Positions 1-4,704 of a DNA stretch of 9,045 nt are shown piece by piece. The position numbers were made by a program, and so were the translations under genes. This stretch comes from JBBRLA01 sp038231615 (GTDB lineage: Bacteria > Myxococcota_A > Polyangia > Palsa-1104 > JAEUJZ01), in contig JBBRLA010000338.1 in NCBI GenBank assembly GCA_038231615.1, forward strand, positions 1-9,045, given 5' to 3'. The notes below the pieces were generated by a model. It was not told the origin of the DNA, did no database searches, and saw nothing but the letters and a program-made list of their open reading frames with translations. Numbering within the stretch: the stretch's first letter is position 1; each line of letters begins with the position of its first letter.

Positions 1-436
1 CTCTGGCTTGCCCGAATGCATTCATGTCGACAATGGCGCGGAATTCCACGCCCGGGCCTTCAAGCGCGGCTGCGACGATCATGGCATTGCTATTGCTTAC
101 CGGCCGCCCGGTACGCCCCGCTTCGGCGGTCATATCGAGCGGCTGATCGGCACCATGATGGGCAGTGTTCACCTGCTTCCCGGCACGCATTTCTCCAACG
201 TGCTGGAAAAGGGCGACTACGACCCCGCGGCGCATGCCGTGATGACCATGCGTGAGCTGGAAACCTATCTGGCGCTCGAGATCGTCGGCTCCTATCACGC
301 CAGCCTGCATCGTGGCCTCGGCCGACCGCCGATCGCGGCATGGTACGACGCCATCCCGACGCGCCAGCAGCGGTATCCGCGCGATGCGCTTGGCTTTCTC
401 CTTGATTTCCTGCCCTTCGAGACGCGGGTGCTGCGC
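1..436 (+). mobile_element. Remnant of a TniA/TnsB-type (Mu-like) transposon, transposase 3' part lost
   Basis: This segment encodes only the second half of a DDE integrase core and the first residues of the following Mu-type C-terminal domain. Such transposases normally continue for more than 100 further residues after the LPFE motif, and here they do not. No terminal inverted repeat or target-site duplication is visible at the right boundary (about 422-440). The codons here favour C-ending and mixed triplets, while the following segment is dominated by GGG, GCG, CGG and GTG, which supports a different origin. The left end lies outside the window. Confidence 0.65.
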
Positions 437-862
437 TTCTGGGCGGCGCAGGACGTGGGCAAGGCGATCCACCCGGTGATGTGCGCGGGCCAGATCGAGG
501 GCGGGACGTTGCAGGCCATCGGCTGGGCGCTGTGCGAGGCGGTGGTATGGAAGGAGGGGCGGATCGTCAATGGGCGGATGACGAACTACATCATCCCGAC
601 CTCGCTAGACGCGCCGCCCTTCGAGACGATCCTGGTGGAAGAGCCGTACTCCGGCGGGCCGTTTGGGGCCAAGGGGGTGGGGGAATTGCCGATGGACGGC
701 GGGGCGCCTGCGGTGGCCGCGGCGGTGGAGCAGGCGCTGGGGCTGCGGCTGGACGATCTTCCGCTGCTGCCCGAAAACTTGTTTCTGGCATGGCAGGCCC
801 AAAACGGTGTGGCGGGCGGGGCTGATCTTGCCCTGAGTATGCACGATGGGAGTGCGAGGTGA
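2..862 (+). CDS. Chimeric ORF: DDE transposase core fused in frame to C-terminus of xanthine dehydrogenase-type molybdopterin subunit (5' partial)
   Basis: The frame is open to the left edge, so the 5' end is missing. Counting from the TTG at 8, residues 1-140 are a TniA/TnsB/Mu-type integrase core. VDNGAEF carries the second catalytic Asp (D8), and RPPGTPRFGGHIERLIG carries the catalytic Glu (E44). LLDFLPFETRVLR is the start of the Mu-transposase C-terminal region, cut short. From about residue 144 the protein is the C-terminal part of a molybdenum hydroxylase large subunit: AAQDVGKAIHP, GQIEGGTLQAIGWAL, and GAKGVGELPMDGGAP with the family's active-site Glu (E226). Roughly the first 600 residues of a normal large subunit, including most molybdopterin-binding parts, are absent, so no working hydroxylase is expected. 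The stop overlaps the GTG of the Fe-S subunit (GTGA), the usual arrangement for this operon. The protein may be translated, but either half is probably non-functional. Confidence 0.8.
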   Translation, partial: SGLPECIHVDNGAEFHARAFKRGCDDHGIAIAYRPPGTPRFGGHIERLIGTMMGSVHLLPGTHFSNVLEKGDYDPAAHAVMTMRELETYLALEIVGSYHASLHRGLGRPPIAAWYDAIPTRQQRYPRDALGFLLDFLPFETRVLRFWAAQDVGKAIHPVMCAGQIEGGTLQAIGWALCEAVVWKEGRIVNGRMTNYIIPTSLDAPPFETILVEEPYSGGPFGAKGVGELPMDGGAPAVAAAVEQALGLRLDDLPLLPENLFLAWQAQNGVAGGADLALSMHDGSAR

Positions 863-1371
863 ACGACTCGATGATTCATGTGACGATCAATGGGGCCCCG
901 CGGACACTGACGGGGCCGCCGGAGGGGCGACTGATCGATGCGCTGCGCCTGGAACTGGGGCTGACCGGCACCAAAGAGGGGTGCGGGGAGGGGGAATGCG
1001 GGTCGTGCACCGTGCTGCTCGATGGGGCACCGGTCAACGCGTGCCTGGTGGCCTCCGGGCAGGTAGCGGGCAGGGCGTTGGTGACCATCGAAGGGATTGC
1101 GGAGGCCCCGGCGACGGTGATCGGCGCGGCGCTCGCGCGCTGCTTCATCGAGCATGGAGGTGCCCAGTGCGGGATCTGCACGCCGGGGATGGTGATCGCG
1201 GCGCACGCGCTGCTTTCGCGGCAGCCGGACCCGACGGAGGCGGAGATCCGCGAGGCGATCGCCGGGAACCTGTGCCGATGCACGGGGTACCAGCGGATCG
1301 TCAACAGTATTTTGGCGGCAGCGGCGCTTTTGCGGGTGGGTGGAGCGAATAGCGCAGAAGGTGAACGATGA
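859..1371 (+). CDS. Molybdenum hydroxylase small subunit, two [2Fe-2S] clusters (XdhC/CoxS/NdhS type)
   Basis: This is the electron-transfer subunit of a xanthine dehydrogenase/CO dehydrogenase/aldehyde oxidoreductase-type enzyme. It passes electrons from the molybdopterin site to FAD. It has 170 residues, the usual size. The plant-type ferredoxin cluster ligands are C42, C47, C50 and C62 (GCGEGECGSC followed by VNAC). The second cluster ligands are C104, C107, C139 and C141 (CGICTPG and CRCTGY). All eight are present. The GTG at 859 overlaps the upstream TGA. An ATG at 871 is an alternative start, and GGGAG at 848-852 suits the GTG. The stop overlaps the FAD-subunit ATG by ATGA, so the genes are translationally coupled. 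The substrate cannot be read from this subunit. With the large subunit broken upstream it may have lost its partner, unless another copy exists elsewhere. Confidence 0.93.
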   Translation: MNDSMIHVTINGAPRTLTGPPEGRLIDALRLELGLTGTKEGCGEGECGSCTVLLDGAPVNACLVASGQVAGRALVTIEGIAEAPATVIGAALARCFIEHGGAQCGICTPGMVIAAHALLSRQPDPTEAEIREAIAGNLCRCTGYQRIVNSILAAAALLRVGGANSAEGER

Positions 1372-2273
1372 GCGCGGCCTCGTTCGCCCGGCCGCGGCAC
1401 CTCGACGAGGCGCTGGGGATGCTGGCTGCCTATGCGGACGTGGGGGTGCGTCCGGTGCTGCTCTGCGGTGGAACGGACTGGATGGTTGATCGGCACCTGG
1501 CGCCGCGGACACCGGTGGCGGAGAATGCGGCGGCGATCGTCGACATTTCCGGGGTGTCCGAACTGGCTGATATCGAGCGGCGGGAGGAAAATGGGCAGAT
1601 TTGCTATCGGCTGGGTGCGGGGGTGAGCTACGCGGCCTTGCGACGGCACCCGGGCCTCGTGCGCGAAGCGCCAATCCTGGGGGCGATGGCGCGGGACGTG
1701 GGGGCGGTGCAGATCCAGGAGCGGGGTACGCTGGGAGGCAACCTGGCCACCGGCTCGCCCGCGGCGGACGGGGTACCGGTGCTGATGGCGCTGGGCGCCA
1801 GGGTGGTGCTGCGCAGCGCGACGGCCACGCGGGCGGTGCCGGTGGAGGGGTTTTATACCGGATACCGGCGCAGCGTGATGGCGCCGGACGAGATGATCGT
1901 GGCGGTGGAGTTTGCCTTGGCGCCGACGCCGGGGGATGGTAAGGATCGGTGGTTCTGGCGCAAGGTGGGAACGCGGCTGGCGCAGGCCATCTCGAAGGTG
2001 GCGCTGGCGGGTACGGCGCGGATCGAAGGGGGGCGGATCCAGGTGCCGCGGCTGGGCATGGCCTCAGTGGGGCCGGTGGTGGCGCCGCTTTTCGCGGTGC
2101 GGGCGGAGCTTGCGGGGAAGCCGCCGGCGGCGGTCTCGGCGGAGCGGTTGCAGGCAGCGCTGCGGGAAGACATCAGCCCGATCGACGATGTACGCTCGAC
2201 GCGAGAGTATCGGCTGCACGTGGCCGGGCGCCTGATGGAACAGTTCGTGGCGGGGCTGGCAGAGCCGCGGTAG
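1368..2273 (+). CDS. Molybdenum hydroxylase FAD-binding subunit (CoxM/XdhB type)
   Basis: This 301-residue flavoprotein subunit accepts electrons from the Fe-S subunit and passes them to NAD+ or another acceptor. FAD-binding motifs are present: LCGGTDWMV (residues 32-40) and TLGGNLATGSPAAD (121-134). FWRKVGTRLAQAISKV (196-211) matches the conserved start of the C-terminal domain. The extra [4Fe-4S] loop typical of hydroxybenzoyl-CoA reductase is not seen. Length is normal and the frame is intact. The start ATG overlaps the previous stop, with AAGG at 1358-1361 as ribosome-binding site. The order large, small, FAD is common in this family. An XRE-type gene follows. Both this gene and the Fe-S gene look undamaged although the large subunit is truncated, which suggests the break is recent or not biological. 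Confidence 0.92.
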   Translation: MSAASFARPRHLDEALGMLAAYADVGVRPVLLCGGTDWMVDRHLAPRTPVAENAAAIVDISGVSELADIERREENGQICYRLGAGVSYAALRRHPGLVREAPILGAMARDVGAVQIQERGTLGGNLATGSPAADGVPVLMALGARVVLRSATATRAVPVEGFYTGYRRSVMAPDEMIVAVEFALAPTPGDGKDRWFWRKVGTRLAQAISKVALAGTARIEGGRIQVPRLGMASVGPVVAPLFAVRAELAGKPPAAVSAERLQAALREDISPIDDVRSTREYRLHVAGRLMEQFVAGLAEPR

Positions 2274-2366
2274 GAGTTGCAAGTTGCGATGATCGCGCCC
2301 CGCACCGCGGTGAAGTCGGCCAGGGCAAGGTCCTGCGGTAAAGTAGATTCCAGCGAGCATGAGCAT

Positions 2367-2795
2367 ATGAGCAAGAACATCATCGCCGGGGCGCGGGCGG
2401 CAAGCCATCTGGATGTGGAGATCTTCGCCAGTCTCAGCGACATCGAGCCAGAGCGACTGCGGGCGCTGGAGAGCGGTGAGGCGGAGCCGACACCCGCCGA
2501 GGTAGACCGCTGCGCGTGCCTGCTTGGATTGCGCGTGCGCGATCTTCTTGCGGGCGGGGCCGAGCAGGCGCCGATGAAGCTGCTGCTCAATTCGGCTTAT
2601 GAGTTGGGGCGGCCCTCGCTGGACGAGCTGGACGCGACAGGAGCGCATCGAACGCTGGGCGAGTTCCTGCGGGCCGTGCGGGATGTCGCTGAGCTGGAGG
2701 GGCTCCTGGGCCTCAGGTTCCCCGAATTGCCCAAGGTAACCATCACTCCGGCACCACCGGGGGTCCACCCGGCGGAGCGCGAGGCCCGAAGGTAG
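2367..2795 (+). CDS. XRE-family helix-turn-helix protein
   Basis: Probable small DNA-binding regulator of 142 residues. Residues 7-61 fit the XRE (Cro/C1-type) five-helix pattern, including LRALESGEAEPTPAEVDR and a closing LGLRVRDLLAG. The remaining ~80 residues are charged and helical with no motif I recognise, ending in a Pro-rich tail. The reading frame is open back to a TTG at 2277 and an ATG at 2289. I chose 2367 because the XRE domain begins there and 2274-2366 looks like leader DNA (less GC-rich, with GGTAAAGTAGATT at 2337-2349). No good Shine-Dalgarno precedes 2367, and a GAGCAT duplication lies at 2355-2366. It lies 93 bases after the FAD-subunit stop and may regulate that operon, but this is inference from position. 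The stop overlaps the GTG of the next frame. Confidence 0.65.
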   Translation: MSKNIIAGARAASHLDVEIFASLSDIEPERLRALESGEAEPTPAEVDRCACLLGLRVRDLLAGGAEQAPMKLLLNSAYELGRPSLDELDATGAHRTLGEFLRAVRDVAELEGLLGLRFPELPKVTITPAPPGVHPAEREARR

Positions 2796-3037
2796 TGCGG
2801 CAGGCATTGGAAGGGAAGTGCATCGGGAAGGTTCGGGCGTGGGAATATCTCAGCGTGCCGCTGACGGAGGAACTGCCCGTGCTCGGGTTGTCGGTGGCCC
2901 TGCGTTGTCCGGTGGTCACGCGGGACCGCTGGATCACCGCGCTGGCGCAGAAATATCTGAGAGCAAGGGGGGCAGCGTGCAGAGCGAGTTTCTTCATGCG
3001 GTGGCCGCCGAACCCCATGGGGCTAGCTGGCGGGTGA
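2795..3037 (+). CDS. Hypothetical small protein, possibly frameshifted at its end
   Basis: I do not recognise this 80-residue frame. It starts with GTG at 2795, overlapping the XRE gene's stop (TAGTG), with a poorly spaced GAAGG just before. Codons up to about 2950 are strongly GC-ending and look translated (for example GKVRAWEYLSVPLTEELPVL and ALRCPVVTRDRWITALAQ). After that they become unlike the neighbours (AAA TAT CTG AGA GCA AGG), and coding character moves to the next frame. Either the gene truly overlaps the following one by 61 bases, or a frameshift near 2945-2965 joined them originally. No domain, signal peptide or membrane segment is seen. Confidence 0.35.
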   Translation: MRQALEGKCIGKVRAWEYLSVPLTEELPVLGLSVALRCPVVTRDRWITALAQKYLRARGAACRASFFMRWPPNPMGLAGG

Positions 3038-3283
3038 GCGTTGGTGAAGGAGGCGTCGGGTCCAAGCTGGAAGACGCGGGGTACCTGTTGATGGACGAGG
3101 ACGGGCGGGTGGTGGACGATCTCGTCAAGCTAAACGGAGAGCGGATTCCTGGCTCTGGATCCGTACTATCCGGTCGATGGCCAGCCGCTGCACCTGTCGA
3201 ATGAGGATCTGCTGGACATCTTCGCCTGTGAGGTCATTGTCGCGCCAAAGGAAGGCGCTGTCGAAGGTCTTGCCACAGGCTGA
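2977..3283 (+). pseudogene. Hypothetical small protein with apparent frameshift near 3140-3155
   Basis: A GTG at 2977 has a good ribosome-binding site (AAGGGGGG at 2965-2972) and opens a frame with native-looking codons: SEFLHAVAAEPHGASWRVSV, then LMDEDGRVVDDLVKLNGER. As written, this frame continues only as Ser/Pro/Ala-rich sequence to a stop ending at 3204. Convincing coding sequence resumes one frame over from about 3143, reading FLALDPYYPVDGQPLHLSNE and then DLLDIFACEVIVAPKEG, and stops with TGA at 3281-3283. Removing one base at about 3144 would give one ~100-residue protein reading NGER-FLALDPYYP. No homopolymer or slippery heptamer is seen there, so a mutation or sequencing error is more likely than programmed shifting. 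The product is acidic and of no recognised family. The stop lies 12 bases before the convergent aldolase stop. Confidence 0.45.
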
Positions 3284-3297
3284 GCCGGGTGACGGCT
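3283..3297. terminator. Weak hairpin between convergent stop codons
   Basis: AGCCG (3283-3287) pairs with CGGCT (3293-3297) around the loop GGTGA. It sits exactly between the stop of the + strand hypothetical gene and the aldolase stop, so it could serve both directions. The stem is only five pairs and there is no T-run on either side, so an intrinsic terminator is not established. Confidence 0.22.
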
Positions 3298-4060
3298 ACT
3301 TGCGCATCGCCGCGGCGATCTCCTCGCGGATGAGGTTCGCCAGGTCGTCTCTTGAAGTGGGTGTCGCCGCTGCCGCGGGCTTTGCTGCTTCCTTCGGTGC
3401 CGGGGCCAACCCGCGGGCTTGCGGGCCCAGGCCGGCGCGGCGGCGGGCTTCCAGCAGCGTCGCCATCATCGCCTGGGGCAGGGGGCGCGCGCCGCCGAGC
3501 TGCTGCGCCACCAGGAAGATGCGGCAAAGGTGCTCGACCAGATCCACGCGCAGATAGGCCTGCTGGATGCTGTCCCCCCAGGCCAGCACGCCGTGCCCGC
3601 CGAGGAGCACGGCGTCGTGGGTGGCGGCGAAGGGCAAAAGCGCCTGTTCCGATGCCGGGCCGGGGGCCGCGGTGGGCACCAGGGGAACATCGGGGCCCAG
3701 GGACACTACGGCCTCCGCCAGAAAGGGCACATCCAGGGCGCAGCCGGCCACGGCGAAGCCGGTGGCGGTAACGGGGTGCGCGTGTACCACGGCCTTCACG
3801 TCGGGGCGCTGCCGGTAGACCGTCAGGTGCAGGCCGATCTCGGAGAAGGGCTTGCCGCCGCTTACCCGGGCACCGGTGTCATCCACGATGACCAGCCCTT
3901 CGGCGGTGACCTCAGCTTTGGAAGTTGCGGTGGGGGTGCAAAGGAAGCGCCCCGGCGCCAGGCGGGCGCTCAGGTTGCCATCGTGGTTGGCGACCCACCC
4001 ACGGGCATGCAGCCGCCTGGCGCAATCAACCATCTCGGTGCGGAGCTTGCCGTCGATCAT
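3296..4060 (-). CDS. Class II aldolase (fuculose-phosphate aldolase-like) with C-terminal encapsulation-peptide-like tail
   Basis: This is a zinc-dependent class II aldolase/adducin-family enzyme of 254 residues. In microcompartments of this kind the relative cleaves L-fuculose- or L-rhamnulose-1-phosphate to DHAP and lactaldehyde, but the substrate here is inferred. Phosphate-binding segments are NHDGNLS (25-31) and TPTATSK (42-48). The catalytic Glu is E74 in PFSEIGLH. Zinc ligands are H93 and H95 (VVHAHP) and H156 (LLGGHGVLAWG), spaced as in FucA. The family core ends near residue 212. Residues 213-237 are an Ala/Pro/Lys-rich linker, and 238-254 (DDLANLIREEIAAAMRK) form an amphipathic helix, the classic layout of a peptide that targets cargo to the shell interior. 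The start overlaps the upstream BMC-P stop (ATGA), preceded by GGTGG. The neighbouring shell-pentamer genes support a compartment role. Confidence 0.9.
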   Translation of the reverse strand: MIDGKLRTEMVDCARRLHARGWVANHDGNLSARLAPGRFLCTPTATSKAEVTAEGLVIVDDTGARVSGGKPFSEIGLHLTVYRQRPDVKAVVHAHPVTATGFAVAGCALDVPFLAEAVVSLGPDVPLVPTAAPGPASEQALLPFAATHDAVLLGGHGVLAWGDSIQQAYLRVDLVEHLCRIFLVAQQLGGARPLPQAMMATLLEARRRAGLGPQARGLAPAPKEAAKPAAAATPTSRDDLANLIREEIAAAMRK

Positions 4061-4347
4061 GCGCCACCGGCCTGCACATCCACGTCGACCCGATCGACGA
4101 TGCCGACGATGAGCGAGCAGATGGGCACCTGCGGGCCCATCTTCATGAGCTGGCGCACGCCGTTGCCCTCCTGCATCACCAGGACGACGTCGCCGCTGCC
4201 GGCCTGCACGTCGTCCACCGCCAGGAAGGACGAACCGATGGCCGCGCCGCTCTCATCGAGGGGCTGGACCACCAGCAGCTTCTTGGTGTGGTAGCTCGGG
4301 TGCTTGGCAGTGGACACCACCGGCCCCAGGACGCGGCACAGTTTCAT
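4057..4347 (-). CDS. Microcompartment vertex protein, EutN/CcmL family (BMC-P), second copy
   Basis: Pentameric shell protein that caps the vertices of a bacterial microcompartment. It has 96 residues, the normal size. Family signatures run in order: MKLCRVLGPVVSTAKHP (1-17), KKLLVVQPLD (22-31), FLAVDDVQAGSGDVVLV (41-57) and a terminal ICSLIVGIVDRVDV (76-89). I chose the ATG at 4347 because the family begins exactly at MKL. The longer open frame upstream overlaps the previous gene and is Arg-rich junk. GGAGA at 4352-4356 (minus strand), four bases before the ATG, is a good ribosome-binding site. The start overlaps the stop of the first BMC-P, and the stop overlaps the aldolase start, both by ATGA. 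Sequence in the stretch equivalent to residues 60-75 differs clearly from the first copy, so the two pentamers are not redundant duplicates. Confidence 0.93.
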   Translation of the reverse strand: MKLCRVLGPVVSTAKHPSYHTKKLLVVQPLDESGAAIGSSFLAVDDVQAGSGDVVLVMQEGNGVRQLMKMGPQVPICSLIVGIVDRVDVDVQAGGA

Positions 4348-4667
4348 GTGCTCTCCGCCACGAGGTGCGCACCGTGAAAGACGGATGGCCCTTCCCCGCG
4401 CAGGGAGGCGTCGACGTCGTCGACGATGCCGATGATGGCCGAGTCCACCGGGACGAACCACGGGGTCAGCGCCAGGGCAGCTTCGCGGGAACCGACCAGG
4501 TACACCAGGTCTCCCGGCCCCGCGCGGACGGTGTCGACGGCGACGTGGGGGTCGCCCGTGGGCTTGAGGTTATGATCAAGGGGCACCACCAGGAGGAGCT
4601 TCTTGCCCTCCAGCCCCTCGTATTTGCGTGTCGCCACGACAGTTCCGGTGACGCGGGCCAGTTGCAT
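4344..4667 (-). CDS. Microcompartment vertex protein, EutN/CcmL family (BMC-P), first copy
   Basis: Pentameric shell vertex protein of 107 residues. Signatures: MQLARVTGTVVATRKYEGL (1-19), GKKLLLVVPLD (21-31), HVAVDTVRAGPGDLVYLVGS (41-60) and DSAIIGIVDDVD (75-86). By eye, 17 of the first 31 residues match the second copy. A ~20-residue tail (87-107, rich in Gly, Ser and His) extends beyond the family core and is absent from the second copy. No Shine-Dalgarno precedes the ATG. Instead, a promoter-like TTGACC-17-TATCTT ends eight bases upstream, so a leaderless start is plausible. It is the first of three ATGA-coupled genes (BMC-P, BMC-P, aldolase). The membrane-protein gene ends 33 bases upstream on the same strand. 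Confidence 0.93.
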   Translation of the reverse strand: MQLARVTGTVVATRKYEGLEGKKLLLVVPLDHNLKPTGDPHVAVDTVRAGPGDLVYLVGSREAALALTPWFVPVDSAIIGIVDDVDASLRGEGPSVFHGAHLVAEST

Positions 4668-4675
4668 TGCCGCGG

Positions 4676-4704
4676 AAGATAGGGCATGGACTTCCCCGGG
4701 TCAA
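4676..4704 (-). promoter_or_regulatory. Candidate sigma70-type promoter for the BMC-P/BMC-P/aldolase genes
   Basis: On the minus strand, TTGACC (4704-4699; five of six bases of the -35 consensus) is followed after exactly 17 bases by TATCTT (4681-4676; four of six bases of the -10). Eight bases then separate it from the ATG at 4667. The -35 overlaps the TGA stop of the membrane-protein gene. The predicted transcription start would fall at or just before the ATG, which explains the missing ribosome-binding site. Based on pattern only. Confidence 0.5.

Noticed and set aside
586..1674. Long minus-strand open frame (362 codons) across the hydroxylase genes
   Set aside because: It is antisense to genes with complete Fe-S and FAD motifs, and its product is Arg/Pro-rich low-complexity sequence typical of GC-rich shadow frames.
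3140..3155. Programmed ribosomal frameshift in the hypothetical gene
   Set aside because: No slippery heptamer or homopolymer and no evident downstream hairpin at the hop; an indel is simpler.
3419..4294. Plus-strand open frame (291 codons) across the aldolase and BMC-P genes
   Set aside because: Antisense to three recognised genes with intact motifs; no recognisable domain.
4348..4461. N-terminally extended form of the second BMC-P
   Set aside because: The extension is Arg-rich, overlaps the first BMC-P out of frame, and the family begins at MKL with a good ribosome-binding site.
859..4667. Idea that the molybdenum hydroxylase is cargo of the neighbouring microcompartment
   Set aside because: The two sets are on opposite strands and convergent, neither hydroxylase subunit has a targeting-type tail, and the large subunit is broken. 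Xanthine-linked microcompartments have been proposed, but nothing here ties them.
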